NCBI GenBank assembly: GCA_030652995.1
Contig: JAUSAG010000018.1
Coordinates: forward strand, 1-64,000
Direction of reading: 5' to 3'
Origin: Methylotenera sp.
Lineage (GTDB): Bacteria > Pseudomonadota > Gammaproteobacteria > Burkholderiales > Methylophilaceae
DNA: 64,000 nt
Shown: one piece after another, positions 1 to 9,940 of the stretch
How positions within the stretch are numbered: the first letter of the stretch is position 1
Layout of the letters: every line of letters starts with the position of its first letter
Notes under the pieces: generated by a model
The model's database searches: none
Seen by the model: the letters and a program-made list of their open reading frames with translations, nothing else
What the model was told of the DNA's origin: nothing
Made by a program: the position numbers and the translations under genes

Positions 1-2
1 TT

Positions 3-200
3 GCACAGTTCTATTACAAGCCGTTGTTTTGGCATCGGGCGTACTTTGTTGGTAGTGTAGGCGGTGCGACACTGGAAACGGTGCGGGCTTACGTGGATGC
101 ACAAGGTACGATGGAGCATGGAAGAAAATCAGAAACTAAAATCAAAACCGCCCGCTTGACCCACCTCTTGCCTCAAAGCTGGTTCGGAATTCGGCTATGA
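3..200 (+). CDS. tnpA: IS200/IS605-family transposase TnpA, C-terminal part
   Basis: Open frame from the window edge to a TGA at 198-200, about 65 residues; the start lies outside the window. It contains the stretch HRAYFVGSVGGATLE, which fits the conserved C-terminal part of IS200/IS605 Y1 (HUH) transposases that move single-stranded DNA. The HUH and tyrosine motifs would lie upstream, so intactness cannot be judged. The stop codon falls inside a 40-bp sequence (185-224) that recurs at 42021-42060, so this is probably the 3' end of the element. Seen: frame and motif. Inferred: family and element end. Confidence 0.8.
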   Translation, partial: AQFYYKPLFWHRAYFVGSVGGATLETVRAYVDAQGTMEHGRKSETKIKTARLTHLLPQSWFGIRL

Positions 201-224
201 GGGGGAATGCGCGGGCAAATTTTC
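185..224 (+). repeat. IS200/IS605-like right end, copy 1
   Basis: This 40-bp segment starts with CGGAATTCGGCTA and ends in GCGGGCAAATTTTC. It matches 42021-42060 at 38 of 40 positions. Here it overlaps the last codons of the TnpA frame and ends 25 bp before pyrC, so it is likely the right terminus of the insertion sequence. Confidence 0.65.
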
Positions 225-249
225 ATGAGGCTAAGTAAAAATTTGTCTT

Positions 250-1293
250 CTAGTTAAACAATCTCCAATGCACCATCTGCCCCGCCCTCAACGGCACCAA
301 CACATCCCCGTCATAAGGCAAACTTCCCGGCACTTTCCAACTTTCTTTAACCAGAGTGATTCGTTCTTTATTACGCGGCAACCCATAAAAGTCTGCCCCA
401 TAAAAACTGGCAAAACCTTCTAATCTATCCAGCGCATTCGCTGCTTCAAACACCTCCGCATACAACTCCATCGCTGTACGCGCGGTGTACATGCCAGCAC
501 ATCCACAAGCCGCCTCTTTAGTATGTTTAGCATGTGGCGCACTATCTGTGCCTAAGAAGAATTTAGGGTTACCTGAGGTTGCAGCCTTAACCAAAGCCAC
601 GCGATGCTCTTCACGCTTCAATATTGGCAAACAATAGTGATGCGGTTGAATGCCCCCTTTGAACATATCATTACGGTTCATCAACAAGTGATGCGCGGTA
701 ATGGTGGCCGCTACATTACTCGGTGCTTCCAATACAAAATCGGCAGCATCTTTGGTAGTGATATGCTCAAACACGATTTTTAAAGCTGGGAATTTTTTCA
801 ACAGCGGAATCATATTGCGCTCAATAAACACACGCTCACGATCAAACACATCCACATCACTATCAGTCACTTCAGCATGAACCAGCAATCGCACACCAAG
901 CTTCTCCATTGCTTCCAGCGCCTTAACGCAATGTCCTAAGTTAGTTACGCCAGAATCACTGTTCGTCGTTGCACCCGCAGGGTAAAACTTAACTCCGTGG
1001 ATAAGACCGCTCGCTTTCGCTTTTGCAACTTCCTCGGCACTTGTATTATCAGTAAGATACAAGGTCATGAGTGGCTCAAACTGCATACCCGCTGGCAGCG
1101 CCTCAATAATACGCTCACGGTAGGCAATTGCCAATTCTGTTGTCGTGACAGGTGGGCGCAAATTAGGCATGACAATGGCACGTGCAAACTGCCTAGCGGT
1201 ATCTGGCAGCACGGCTTTAAGCGCAGCGCCATCTCTTAAATGTAAGTGCCAATCGTCTGGGCGCGTCATGGTAAGTGAGTCTATTTTATTCAT
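250..1293 (-). CDS. pyrC: Dihydroorotase
   Basis: PyrC cyclises N-carbamoyl-aspartate to dihydroorotate, the third step of de novo pyrimidine synthesis, in the cytoplasm. The 347-residue length is normal for the class II (E. coli-type) enzyme. The N-terminal metal motif reads [11 protein letters not shown] (about residues 12-22), with HxH ligands; GVKFYPAG (about 100-107) carries the lysine that is carbamylated in the family; later histidines occur in VHAEV, FEHITT and the GTDSAPH segment. The start ATG at 1293 precedes [16 protein letters not shown]. It reads the same way as rsmI, 17 bp behind it, so the two may be co-transcribed. The IS remnant lies just past its stop and leaves the gene intact. 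Confidence 0.97.
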   Translation of the reverse strand: MNKIDSLTMTRPDDWHLHLRDGAALKAVLPDTARQFARAIVMPNLRPPVTTTELAIAYRERIIEALPAGMQFEPLMTLYLTDNTSAEEVAKAKASGLIHGVKFYPAGATTNSDSGVTNLGHCVKALEAMEKLGVRLLVHAEVTDSDVDVFDRERVFIERNMIPLLKKFPALKIVFEHITTKDAADFVLEAPSNVAATITAHHLLMNRNDMFKGGIQPHHYCLPILKREEHRVALVKAATSGNPKFFLGTDSAPHAKHTKEAACGCAGMYTARTAMELYAEVFEAANALDRLEGFASFYGADFYGLPRNKERITLVKESWKVPGSLPYDGDVLVPLRAGQMVHWRLFN

Positions 1294-1310
1294 GGTCGAA
1301 TCGCTTATGA

Positions 1311-2177
1311 TTATTCAGGTTGTTGTTTTAACTGTAGTGCAAACTCATACAAAACATTTTTCTTTTCATGGGTGATTTCAGTCGCTAGCTTCACCGCCTG
1401 CTTTAGCGGCAAGTCGGCGAGCAACAATTTCAAAACCCTTACGGCATCTTCAGAAATCTCTTCAGCCTCTTTAATGGCGGCCGCTTCTACCAACAACACA
1501 AACTCGCCACGCTGCTGGTTGGCATCTGCTTGCAGCCATGCCTCAGCCTCGCCCAAGCTACAGCTATAAATCGTTTCAAAGGTTTTAGTGAGCTCACGTG
1601 CAAAGGTAATGCGGCGCTCTGCACCCAAGACAGCCGACATATCCACGATACTCTCAATAATGCGATGCGGTGCTTCATAAAAAACTAACGTCACCGTTTG
1701 CGACTTTAGCGCCTCAAGTGCTTTCCGCCGTGCTGCGCCACTCGCGGGTAAAAAACCATGAAATAAAAAGCCGTTTTGCGAAATACCAGAGGCTGACAAT
1801 GCTGCAATCACAGCACTCGCGCCTGGAATTGGCACTACTTTAACGCCAGCCTTGCGTACTAAGTCAACCACCACCGCTCCCGGGTCGCTAATACCTGGAG
1901 TGCCTGCATCGGTGACCAGCGCTATGCTTTGTCCCGCACTTAATTGCGACAATAATTTTTCAGCAGACTGGTGTTCATTATGCTCATGTACTGCAATGAG
2001 TTTTTTAGCGATGCCAAAGTGCGACAACAAGCCAGAGGTATGGCGCGTATCTTCCGCCGCAATCGCATCTACGGTTTTTAAAATATCCAACGCGCGCAAG
2101 GTAATGTCTTGTAGATTTCCAATTGGCGTGGCAACAACATATAATGTGCCTATAGGATGCAAAATTTGATGACCCAA
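1311..2177 (-). CDS. rsmI: 16S rRNA (cytidine(1402)-2'-O)-methyltransferase RsmI
   Basis: RsmI methylates the 2'-OH of C1402 in 16S rRNA with S-adenosylmethionine. At 288 residues it has family length. Tetrapyrrole-methylase fold motifs are visible: [18 protein letters not shown] near residue 12, AEDTRHT near 40, [14 protein letters not shown] near 88, and the FYEAPHRI block near 166. It is divergent from lpoA and their 5' ends overlap by about 20 bp, the usual rsmI (yraL)-lpoA (yraM) arrangement. Transcription probably continues into pyrC. Confidence 0.96.
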   Translation of the reverse strand: MGHQILHPIGTLYVVATPIGNLQDITLRALDILKTVDAIAAEDTRHTSGLLSHFGIAKKLIAVHEHNEHQSAEKLLSQLSAGQSIALVTDAGTPGISDPGAVVVDLVRKAGVKVVPIPGASAVIAALSASGISQNGFLFHGFLPASGAARRKALEALKSQTVTLVFYEAPHRIIESIVDMSAVLGAERRITFARELTKTFETIYSCSLGEAEAWLQADANQQRGEFVLLVEAAAIKEAEEISEDAVRVLKLLLADLPLKQAVKLATEITHEKKNVLYEFALQLKQQPE

Positions 2178-3824
2178 AAATTAGTTAACGCCATTTTAGC
2201 AACATGCCTGCTTTTTGGCAGTTTATATTTACCCACATTTGCTGCCGAGGCAAATAAAGCTGAGCCCGCAACAGTAAAATCACCCATTAAAAAATCTGCT
2301 GAAACTTATTTTTTAGAGGGTAGCTCATGCCTGCAGCAAGAAAAAATAGCGTGTGCGACATTGGCTTTGGCCAACATTTCAAGCTTATCGCCTTATGCAA
2401 AACTGCTTAAAGGTAGCATCGCTTGGGGCGAGAACCGCGTTGATGATTCATTACTTTTATTACTGCCACTGCAATCTGAAAAGCACCTCATTATCGAGGC
2501 TAAAATCAGCTTACATCAGCATCTGGCTAAAGCCTTTGCAAGCCTGGGCGATACACAACAGGCACTTTGGCATTTAATGCAAGCAGAAGCCGCTGTAATT
2601 AGTGCGGAACAGGAAGCTAAAGTAAGCCACACTAAAAAAATACATCAGGAAATTTGGGCTTTATTAAGCAATCAATCACAAAACCAGCTCATCACCATGC
2701 GCGGAGACAATACCGATAACGAGTTTCAAGGCTGGATAGACTTAAGCCTAGCCGCCAAAAATCAAGATGTAGCGACCAGCATTGCAAACTGGCTGACTTA
2801 TTACCCGGACCACAGCGCCAGAGCCTTGGCAAAAAACCTCGCACTTCAATCAAACGCAAGCGCCTCCAAAATAAGTGCTATTACACAAGGCGGTATTGCC
2901 TTAATTTTACCCATGTCAGATGAAGCTAACATCACGCAAGCCGAAGCTTTTCAGCAAGGGTTACAAGCCGCATTAACTAAACATGGTCTAAACAATGAAA
3001 TTAAAACCTACATCGGTACCAACAGCTTAAAAGCCATCATCGAACAGCATGCTCAGGCAAAAAGCGAAGGGTCCACTTACTTTATTGCCCCCCAACTAAC
3101 CGATGATGACACCCTCGCTGACATGGCAAGCTATTTAGATTCTCATCACATTCTAAGCATTGGCTTGCCGCTTAAAGATGAAGCCATGCGAATGACAAAA
3201 TTTGCGACTAGCCATGCCATGCAGCACCTTTTGATTATCAACACTGATAGCGAAGTGGCGCAAGCAATGACCAGTAGTTTTCGCACTGCCTGGCAAGCTG
3301 AGTTAGGCGCTAGCGATCAAAATGATAAAATAAGCGCCATTACATTACCTAATGGCGTAACCGCAGAAGAACTCGGCCTATTCGACCTCAAAGCGCAAGT
3401 GGCGGCAATAGGCCACGACATGGTAGTGCTGGCAATGTCGGCCTCTGACGTGCGCACAATAAGACCGCACCTCAACATCAGCACACCTACGTTGACATTT
3501 TCTGCTGTCAATGACGCACCGCCATCGGACACGTCTTTTAACGCGCTACGTTTTGTCGATATTCCATTTTTACTACCGGCAAACAATGATGCATTTACAG
3601 CCTATCATCACGCCAGCGCCAATCTGAATTTAAATGCATTATTACGTTGGTTTGCATTAGGCGTCGATACTTTACAATTGCTCGCTGCCAGCACTCATAC
3701 TAACCGCAGTGAATTGATCATCAATGGCTTAACTGGTGAACTGACGCTTGATCAATCAGGCCTTGTCAGACGTAAGCTATCAATTGCCAGATTTATTTTT
3801 AATGGCGTCGAACTAGAGCAATGA
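2157..3824 (+). CDS. lpoA: Penicillin-binding protein activator, LpoA/LppC family
   Basis: LpoA-family proteins sit in the periplasm or outer membrane and activate PBP1A during peptidoglycan synthesis. The 555-residue protein has an N-terminal signal sequence (LVNAILATCLLFGSLYL), a helical TPR-like N domain to about residue 230, then a periplasmic-binding-like domain opening with GGIALILPMSD. No lipobox cysteine follows the signal peptide, so this copy may be secreted rather than lipidated. Start could be ATG 2157 or ATG 2169; both overlap rsmI. Its TGA overlaps the yraN start (ATGA). Identification rests on the domain order and the conserved rsmI-lpoA-yraN-dolP neighbourhood. Confidence 0.85.
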   Translation: MQNLMTQKLVNAILATCLLFGSLYLPTFAAEANKAEPATVKSPIKKSAETYFLEGSSCLQQEKIACATLALANISSLSPYAKLLKGSIAWGENRVDDSLLLLLPLQSEKHLIIEAKISLHQHLAKAFASLGDTQQALWHLMQAEAAVISAEQEAKVSHTKKIHQEIWALLSNQSQNQLITMRGDNTDNEFQGWIDLSLAAKNQDVATSIANWLTYYPDHSARALAKNLALQSNASASKISAITQGGIALILPMSDEANITQAEAFQQGLQAALTKHGLNNEIKTYIGTNSLKAIIEQHAQAKSEGSTYFIAPQLTDDDTLADMASYLDSHHILSIGLPLKDEAMRMTKFATSHAMQHLLIINTDSEVAQAMTSSFRTAWQAELGASDQNDKISAITLPNGVTAEELGLFDLKAQVAAIGHDMVVLAMSASDVRTIRPHLNISTPTLTFSAVNDAPPSDTSFNALRFVDIPFLLPANNDAFTAYHHASANLNLNALLRWFALGVDTLQLLAASTHTNRSELIINGLTGELTLDQSGLVRRKLSIARFIFNGVELEQ

Positions 3825-4179
3825 CATTCAAACAGCAAGCGAAACACCTTGTAGAAGGCAATGCCGCCGAGCAATTGGCTGCAACTTTTTTGCAACAAAA
3901 GGGACTCAAGCTTATAGAAAAAATTTTCGTTGCCTGCATGGTGAAATTGATTTGATTATGCGGGATGGAAAAACATTGGTTTTTATAGAAGTGCGTTTGC
4001 GTAGCAGCGCCAATTTTGGCGGCGCGGCGATGAGCATAACTCCGTCCAAACAACAAAAATTTACGCGCACCGCAGAGCGCTATTTACAAATTCATGGCAA
4101 TACATACTGCCGCTTTGATGTTGTTTTAATGCAATCAACACAAATAAACGCAGTAGAATGGATACAAAATGCTTTTTAG
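3821..4179 (+). pseudogene. yraN: YraN/UPF0102 endonuclease-like protein, frameshifted
   Basis: The frame opened by ATG 3821 encodes MTFKQQAKHLVEGNAAEQLA and reads out of phase after the A-run at 3918-3923, stopping at TGA 3954-3956. The correct continuation is in another frame: CLHGEIDLIMRDGKTLVFIE then VRLRSSANFGGAA, the hallmark E-D-EVR core of the UPF0102 family (restriction-endonuclease fold). One extra A in the six-A run would rejoin both halves into a normal protein of about 118 residues. Translationally coupled to lpoA by an ATGA overlap. Either a true single-base deletion or a homopolymer sequencing error; the rest of the gene is undamaged. Confidence 0.85.
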
Positions 4180-4242
4180 AAATTTCTTTTAGCTTGCAAA
4201 AAAAGCGATCCTATTAACACTCACATACAAAGGATATTAAAT

Positions 4243-4812
4243 ATGAAGTTACATTTTCAACTATTAGCAGCACTCGCACTTGCCTCACAAATTACCGCTT
4301 GCGTGCCAGTCATTGTTGGTGGCGCGGCAGCGGGCGGCGTGATGGCTGCGGATAGACGCACTTCCGGCATTTATGTGGAAGATGAAAACATTGAGCTTAA
4401 ATCCACAAAAAGCATACATGACTCGCTGGGAGAAAATGCACACGTCAACATTACCAGCTTTAAAGGCAATGTATTGTTAACCGGTGAAGTCCCTGACGAA
4501 AAAGCTAAAGCCAAAGCAGGAGATATCGTGATTGCCACGGAAAGCGTGCGTAGCGTCATCAATGAAATTACTATTGGGCCTAAAACTTCTGTCAGCTCGC
4601 GTGCTAATGATGCTTATTTAACCTCAAAAGTGAAAGCACAATTCGTCACAGAAAATCGTTTTCAAGCCAATTACGTTAAAGTTGTCACTGAAAACAGCGT
4701 GGTTTACCTCATGGGTTCTGTCACACAAAAAGAAGCCGAAGACGCTGTTGAAATTGCGCGTAATACTAGCGGCGTGACTAAAGTAGTTAAGGTCTTTGAA
4801 TATTTACCATAA
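4243..4812 (+). CDS. dolP: Outer-membrane lipoprotein with two BON domains, DolP (YraP) family
   Basis: DolP-type lipoproteins associate with anionic phospholipids and help maintain outer membrane integrity. The 189-residue protein has a lipoprotein signal peptide with lipobox ITAC (Cys20), then two BON domains: one around residues 55-105 (VNITSFKGNVLLTGEVPDE) and a second around 120-187 (VVYLMGSVTQKEAEDAVEIA). An AAGGA ribosome site precedes ATG 4243. It is the last gene of the rsmI-lpoA-yraN-dolP cluster; the sugar isomerase gene diaA, often between yraN and dolP elsewhere, is absent here. Confidence 0.9.
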   Translation: MKLHFQLLAALALASQITACVPVIVGGAAAGGVMAADRRTSGIYVEDENIELKSTKSIHDSLGENAHVNITSFKGNVLLTGEVPDEKAKAKAGDIVIATESVRSVINEITIGPKTSVSSRANDAYLTSKVKAQFVTENRFQANYVKVVTENSVVYLMGSVTQKEAEDAVEIARNTSGVTKVVKVFEYLP

Positions 4813-4961
4813 CCATCACCCGCGTAAATAGGTATTCCGCCTCCAGCAAGTGCAAGTGGGCGGAATAATCCACTCGGTAATGAATCTGGAATTACCTTAA
4901 CAATGCTATAATCAATGCTAATTTTAAAAGCTGCAAGCAGCGTAATTACTGGTGAAAATAA

Positions 4962-5279
4962 ATGAGTGCAGATCCAACATCAACGCAAACCAATAACGAA
5001 ATTATAATTGAAGGCAACACGCGCGCGGGCAAGCCTTTTCGTCCTAGTGACTGGGTTGACCGCATGTGCAGTACCTATGCCACTTTTGGTGAAGATCGCA
5101 AGCTTAAATACTCACCTTACCTTAAGCCTAGAGTCGTGAACGGCGTTCGCTGCTTAGCAGTAGATTTAAAACTAAAAACAGTAAACCCAGAAGGCTATGC
5201 ACAACTGATGCACTTTGCTGAAGAAAATCAGCTTAACGTCCTAGATGGGGCTGGCAATAGCATTCCAGTACCCCATTAA
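4962..5279 (+). CDS. DUF3579 family protein
   Basis: A 105-residue soluble protein. The segments GKPFRPSDWVDRMCSTYATF and LKYSPYLKPRVVNGVRCLAV match what I recall of DUF3579, a betaproteobacterial family of about 100 residues with no established function. A TATAAT hexamer at 4907-4912 could be its -10 box; a good -35 is not evident. No signal peptide, membrane segment or catalytic motif is visible, and no partner can be inferred from neighbours. Confidence 0.75.
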   Translation: MSADPTSTQTNNEIIIEGNTRAGKPFRPSDWVDRMCSTYATFGEDRKLKYSPYLKPRVVNGVRCLAVDLKLKTVNPEGYAQLMHFAEENQLNVLDGAGNSIPVPH

Positions 5280-5338
5280 GCTTCAAATCAAGATTTGGGC
5301 GCGCTGTAAATTGGCTCATGCTTATCAGTATGGGCCAT

Positions 5339-5812
5339 TTAATTTTTAACAACACCAATCATATTTTCTATGTATTGTTTAGTGATCAAGCCGCGCTTGA
5401 TTTTAACCAGCGCACCTTGAGGGTTGTAGATAAAAGTCGTAGGTAGCACCTCAGCTAAGCCTAATTGCGCAACAACCGCATCATCACCCAAAACTATCGG
5501 ATAAGAAATATACATATCATCCACATACTCGGCAACCTCTTTTACATCTTGATAATCAAATACCACACCTAAGACCATTAAATCCGTTTTTCTGCGTTTA
5601 TCGTATAAACTCACAAGGTCCGGCACCTCCTCCAAGCACGGCGGGCACCAAGTAGCCCAGTAATTAACCAGCACCCACTTACCTTTATACTGAGATAATT
5701 GATGCTTATTACCTACCATATCTTTTATCAAAAAATCAGCGGTAGTTTTAGCCTCGGCCATTGATACCTGACTAAAAGTTAATAACAGCAGTCCCAACAT
5801 GAAGTTTTTCAT
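5339..5812 (-). CDS. Secreted thioredoxin-like protein, TlpA/ResA type
   Basis: A periplasmic thiol-disulfide oxidoreductase candidate. It has a signal peptide (MLGLLLLTFSQVSMA), then a thioredoxin fold with active site WATWCPPCLEE (Cys about 56 and 59) and the cis-proline region EVLPTTFIYNPQG. Length 157 residues is normal for TlpA-like proteins, which reduce apocytochrome or other periplasmic cysteines. Reduction of apocytochrome c would suit an organism rich in cytochromes, but the gene stands alone and no substrate is shown. Confidence 0.88.
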   Translation of the reverse strand: MKNFMLGLLLLTFSQVSMAEAKTTADFLIKDMVGNKHQLSQYKGKWVLVNYWATWCPPCLEEVPDLVSLYDKRRKTDLMVLGVVFDYQDVKEVAEYVDDMYISYPIVLGDDAVVAQLGLAEVLPTTFIYNPQGALVKIKRGLITKQYIENMIGVVKN

Positions 5813-5963
5813 CGATGTTTTTCTAAAATGAGCATTTTGGCATATTAAACCAAGGTGAGTGGTTCATAAAAATTCCAAATCATGGCCTTTTTACTAGTGA
5901 AATTTAGCGCTATATCATACAATCACGCTAATGCTTTGATTGATTTGGTAAAAAGTTAAAAAA

Positions 5964-7568
5964 ATGGCACTAAACCTCAACATTCCAAATTTACAAGACG
6001 ACCCCATTTTTATTGCCGAGACGCGCCCACAAAATATCAACGAGGCGCTAGCAGTCCTAAAAACTGAAAACGCCATGGATATGGCAACATATTTACAAGC
6101 GGAGCTAGAAACCTTAAATCGACAAAAAGTCTCCGCAAGTAGCAGACTACAAGCGTTGGATTGCTATCGCCCACACCTGATGCGAACCGTTCTGGCGCTA
6201 GCTGAGAGTTACAGAAAATCGGCCCTGCCCTTACATGATGAAGCCAATCTGGCCGCAACCACCGCAGGCGCATTATGGCTTGAATTAGGCTACGGCTACA
6301 AACTTGCCTTGGTGGATTTGCAAAATCAACTCATCAAATTAGGCACGGATAAAAACTCAGCACACGCCATACAATATGCCATGCACGCCATTGCAGAGCA
6401 CACCTTGGTCTATTATCAAACCTACGTCATACCCCCTGCACATATTTGGAGTGATTTTCATCAACTCTACTATTGCGCAGTACTACTCGACATACAAAAT
6501 ATAAGTGTTCAACATGCTTATATGCCGACTGAAAAAAATATTGACCCAAACTTAGCATCTGCAAACCTAGTAACTTCAATCGAAAACACCTATAAACATG
6601 CATTACTCATGTCCCTGGCGGAACCTCAGCACCTTATACAACAAGACATCAGACTGATTGCCGAGTATTTAGCGCACTACATTCATCACACGCAAATCAG
6701 CGCAGTCACGGCACTGGATAACATTTCTGGTGCATTTGTCATTGACCTGAGTTCAAACAAACCACCAACGCCTTATAGCAAACAAAATAATCAGCCAAAC
6801 CCGCTCACTGACATTTTATTTCAAACGATTGACTTAGTACGCACGATGCATCAGGATTTAAGCCAGCTTCAACGCCATCAATTACCTAAAAATGGTAGCA
6901 TTCCAGCGGATGCCAATCGTGATGATTACGCAGAGCTACTCACCTACCTTATTAAGCATTGGGGAATCACTCCGCAACGCATTTTTAATCGTTCACTTAA
7001 AAATGGTGATGTTGACTTGGTTGTCGGCATTAGCGACATTTGGCAGGCTTCTGAGCAAGGTATCATAAACAATAATGCAAATAACCATCCAATTTCAGAC
7101 ATCAGCTCGACACTAAGCTTCCCAGCCAGGCCTTCACGCTGGAAAACCCTAAACATCAGCGCTACAGGCATACTCCTGAGGCGCCATCATACAGCTGAAA
7201 AAAACATCAGAATTGGAGATTTAATCGGCATTAAAGGGAAAGGTGAACCCCACTGGTCAATTGGCATCATCCGCTGGGCTAACTGCGGAGATAGAGATCG
7301 ATTGGATATAGGCGTACAATTTATCGCGCCACAAGCACACAGTGCCGTAGCAACCATGAGTGGGCGCCGCCAAGATGAACGCGTGTTATTATTATCTGAA
7401 ATCGCAGCTATTAAACAAGCTGCGACCATTATTGCCCCAAGAGGCACGTATGAACCTGCACGCCAATTAACTTTGACGTACAATAGCAAAATCAGACAAA
7501 TTATGCTGACTAGGCTAGTAGAGCGATCCCACTTCGCTGAACGCATTCAATACAGCATTGTTGGTTAA
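5964..7568 (+). CDS. Large hypothetical protein with C-terminal PilZ-like domain
   Basis: A 534-residue soluble protein. The N-terminal 350 residues are mostly helical and unfamiliar. The C-terminal part (about 395-490) reads like a PilZ fold: SRWKTLNISATGILLRR followed by IRIGDLIGIKG and LDIGVQFIAP. PilZ domains bind cyclic di-GMP through an RxxxR plus D/NxSxxG; here NISATG is present and the arginine block is less clear. It may be a c-di-GMP effector, but that is inference. Monocistronic: divergent from the thioredoxin-like gene and separated from trxA by about 130 bp. Confidence 0.6.
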   Translation: MALNLNIPNLQDDPIFIAETRPQNINEALAVLKTENAMDMATYLQAELETLNRQKVSASSRLQALDCYRPHLMRTVLALAESYRKSALPLHDEANLAATTAGALWLELGYGYKLALVDLQNQLIKLGTDKNSAHAIQYAMHAIAEHTLVYYQTYVIPPAHIWSDFHQLYYCAVLLDIQNISVQHAYMPTEKNIDPNLASANLVTSIENTYKHALLMSLAEPQHLIQQDIRLIAEYLAHYIHHTQISAVTALDNISGAFVIDLSSNKPPTPYSKQNNQPNPLTDILFQTIDLVRTMHQDLSQLQRHQLPKNGSIPADANRDDYAELLTYLIKHWGITPQRIFNRSLKNGDVDLVVGISDIWQASEQGIINNNANNHPISDISSTLSFPARPSRWKTLNISATGILLRRHHTAEKNIRIGDLIGIKGKGEPHWSIGIIRWANCGDRDRLDIGVQFIAPQAHSAVATMSGRRQDERVLLLSEIAAIKQAATIIAPRGTYEPARQLTLTYNSKIRQIMLTRLVERSHFAERIQYSIVG

Positions 7569-7702
7569 TACAATTTTTCTAACCAGCTTGAATAAAAATT
7601 AATTTATAACGGCTCTTCTAGCATTTGATGCTTCACGAAACTGTTTTTTTTCGTTACGATACACATTTATTCACAAAATAATATTCAATTGAGGTTTTTT
7701 CT

Positions 7703-8029
7703 ATGAATGAACACATCACACACCTTAGCGATGCAAGTTTTGAACAAGACGTTTTGCAGTCACAACTTCCAGTCTTGGTGGACTACTGGGCAGAATGGTG
7801 TGGTCCATGCAAGATGATTGCGCCAATTTTAGATGAAATTTCAAAAGAGTACGCGGGCCGCCTCAAAGTAGGTAAGCTAAATATTGATGATAATCAACAA
7901 ACACCACCTAAATATGGCATTCGTGGCATTCCTACTCTTATGCTTTTTAAGAATGGTAATGTAGAAGCAACCAAAGTAGGCGCATTATCTAAATCTCAAT
8001 TAACAGCGTTTATTGACAGCAACATCTAA
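7703..8029 (+). CDS. trxA: Thioredoxin 1
   Basis: Cytoplasmic thioredoxin of 108 residues, normal length. The active site is AEWCGPCKM (Cys about 33 and 36), the buried aspartate lies in VLVDYWAEW, and the cis-proline is in [13 protein letters not shown]. It donates electrons to ribonucleotide reductase and other disulfide enzymes after reduction by thioredoxin reductase. It lies upstream of rho, the common trxA-rho order, but a strong terminator (8055-8104) lies between them. Confidence 0.97.
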   Translation: MNEHITHLSDASFEQDVLQSQLPVLVDYWAEWCGPCKMIAPILDEISKEYAGRLKVGKLNIDDNQQTPPKYGIRGIPTLMLFKNGNVEATKVGALSKSQLTAFIDSNI

Positions 8030-8054
8030 ACACATTACGCTTAGCGTTATATTT

Positions 8055-8104
8055 AAATGCTTGGTTTTTATGAAGTAGAATTATTCAAAACCAAGCATTT
8101 TCTC
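8055..8104 (+). terminator. Rho-independent terminator after trxA
   Basis: A 14-bp perfect inverted repeat (AAATGCTTGGTTTT at 8055-8068 and its complement at 8087-8100) with an 18-nt loop, A-rich before and T-rich after. It sits 25 bp past the trxA stop. Confidence 0.75.
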
Positions 8105-8184
8105 ACCAGCCAATTAAATAACTCCTAGCAACTAAACTCTTGGCATTATCCATCCTCACACAAATCTTGTTTTAGCGAGACCTC

Positions 8185-9444
8185 ATGCATTTATCAGACC
8201 TTAAGCACCTTCCAGTTACCGAGTTAGTTGAAATGGCAATAGCCAATGAAATTGACAACGCCAGCCGCATGCGCAAACAAGACTTAATTTTTGCTATTTT
8301 GAAAAATAAAGCTAAAAAAGGTGAAAGCATTTTCGGTGATGGTACGCTTGAAGTGTTACAAGATGGCTTTGGTTTTCTTCGCTCTCCTGATACATCGTAC
8401 CTTGCCGGGCCCGATGATATTTACGTATCACCTTCCCAAATCAGACGTTTTAACCTGCATACAGGCGACAGCGTTCAAGGTGAAATTCGAATTCCAAAAG
8501 ACGGTGAGCGCTACTTTGCTTTAGTTAAAGTAGATATGGTGAATGATGAAGCGCCTGAAAATACCAAACATAAAATATTGTTTGAAAATCTAACACCATT
8601 GTTCCCAACAATTCCACTCACCTTAGAGCGCGACATTAAAGGTGCAGAAAACATCACTAGCCGCGTCATTGACATGATTGCGCCTATTGGTCGCGGTCAG
8701 CGTGGCCTATTGGTAGCTAGCCCTAAAAGCGGCAAAACGGTCATGATGCAAAACATAGCACATGCTATTACCGCTAACCATCCTGATGTAATTCTGATTG
8801 TACTGCTCATTGACGAGCGCCCTGAAGAAGTGACCGAAATGACCCGCTCAGTCAAAGGTGAAGTAGTCGCCTCTACCTTTGATGAGCCTGCTACACGCCA
8901 TGTGCAAGTGGCTGAAATGGTCCTTGAAAAGGCAAAACGCCTAGTTGAGCACAAAAAGGATGTAGTGATTCTACTTGACTCTATCACTCGTCTGGCGCGC
9001 GCTTACAATACGGTGATTCCGTCATCTGGTAAGGTGCTCACGGGTGGTGTAGATGCAAATGCGTTACAACGTCCTAAGCGCTTTTTTGGTGCGGCACGTA
9101 ATATTGAAGAAGGTGGCTCCCTGACAATTATTGCTACAGCACTTGTTGATACGGGCTCACGCATGGATGATGTGATCTATGAAGAGTTCAAAGGTACTGG
9201 TAATATGGAGATTCATCTTGATCGCAAGATGGCTGAAAAACGCCAATACCCTGCTATCAATGTTAATAAATCTGGAACCCGCCGTGAAGAGCTCCTGATT
9301 GAGAAAGATGTATTACAGAAAATTTGGGTATTACGTAAACTGCTTTACCCGATGGATGACATGGAAGCAATGGAGTTCTTGCTAGACAAAATCAAGGCTA
9401 CAAAAAATAATGCGGACTTTTTTGACAGTATGCGCAGAGGCTAA
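8185..9444 (+). CDS. rho: Transcription termination factor Rho
   Basis: Hexameric RNA helicase that terminates transcription. The 419-residue protein begins [18 protein letters not shown] (Rho N-terminal helix domain), then the cold-shock-like RNA-binding domain with [20 protein letters not shown] near residues 58-77. The ATPase has Walker A SPKSGKT (about 177-183), Walker [17 protein letters not shown] (about 260-275), and the Q/R-loop region near [14 protein letters not shown]. Intact, and no Rho insertion domain is present. Confidence 0.99.
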   Translation: MHLSDLKHLPVTELVEMAIANEIDNASRMRKQDLIFAILKNKAKKGESIFGDGTLEVLQDGFGFLRSPDTSYLAGPDDIYVSPSQIRRFNLHTGDSVQGEIRIPKDGERYFALVKVDMVNDEAPENTKHKILFENLTPLFPTIPLTLERDIKGAENITSRVIDMIAPIGRGQRGLLVASPKSGKTVMMQNIAHAITANHPDVILIVLLIDERPEEVTEMTRSVKGEVVASTFDEPATRHVQVAEMVLEKAKRLVEHKKDVVILLDSITRLARAYNTVIPSSGKVLTGGVDANALQRPKRFFGAARNIEEGGSLTIIATALVDTGSRMDDVIYEEFKGTGNMEIHLDRKMAEKRQYPAINVNKSGTRREELLIEKDVLQKIWVLRKLLYPMDDMEAMEFLLDKIKATKNNADFFDSMRRG

Positions 9445-9569
9445 CAATTCACCCACGCATTTTAAACTTGCGCCACCCGTTAATAGTAAATATAATGGCG
9501 GGCTACCGCGAAAATGCGTAATCTAATTTTTGCCGTATCATTCGGCAATCAATATTGAGGCTATATATT

Positions 9570-9812
9570 ATGAAAGATGGAATTCATCCAGAATACCGCG
9601 ACGTCGTATTTCAAGACGTCGGCGCTGACTTTAGTTTTATCACACGCTCTACTATCGCGGCTCGCGCCACCATTAAATGGACAGATGGTAAAGAATACCC
9701 GCTAGTGAAAATTGAGGTGTCATCAAAATCTCACCCGTTTTATACTGGCAAACAAATGATTTTAGACACGGCAGGTCGTGTTGATAAATTCCGTAAAAAA
9801 TACGGTATGTAA
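9570..9812 (+). CDS. rpmE2: 50S ribosomal protein L31, type B
   Basis: An 80-residue ribosomal protein. The opening [20 protein letters not shown] and [12 protein letters not shown] are diagnostic of type B L31, the form lacking the zinc-binding CxxC and usable under zinc limitation. ATG 9570 is chosen because GAGG at 9557-9560 is well placed; an in-frame TTG at 9555 would add residues not found in L31. No zinc-type L31 is visible in this window. It follows rho by 125 bp, with two hairpins behind it. Confidence 0.96.
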   Translation: MKDGIHPEYRDVVFQDVGADFSFITRSTIAARATIKWTDGKEYPLVKIEVSSKSHPFYTGKQMILDTAGRVDKFRKKYGM

Positions 9813-9816
9813 GGTT

Positions 9817-9876
9817 AAATTGCGAGCAAACTCGCAATTTATTATCTACAAAAGGCAGCTTAGGCTGCCTTTTTAT
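9817..9876 (+). terminator. Tandem hairpins ending rpmE
   Basis: Two stem-loops follow rpmE. The first is AAATTGCGAG/CTCGCAATTT (9817-9840). The second is AAAGGCAGC/GCTGCCTTT with a U-tract (9851-9876), a classical intrinsic terminator. Confidence 0.85.
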
Positions 9877-9940
9877 TTTGATGTTGATTAGACTCGTATA
9901 AAATAGTCCTTAAATTAAATAAGTATCACTCACCCAAAAA

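Noticed and set aside
997-1239. Plus-strand frame inside pyrC
   Set aside because: Antisense to a complete dihydroorotase gene with no ribosome site or family features; a shadow.
4818-4880. Hairpin ATTCCGCC/GGCGGAAT after dolP as a terminator
   Set aside because: The stem is plausible but no T-run follows, so termination is not supported.
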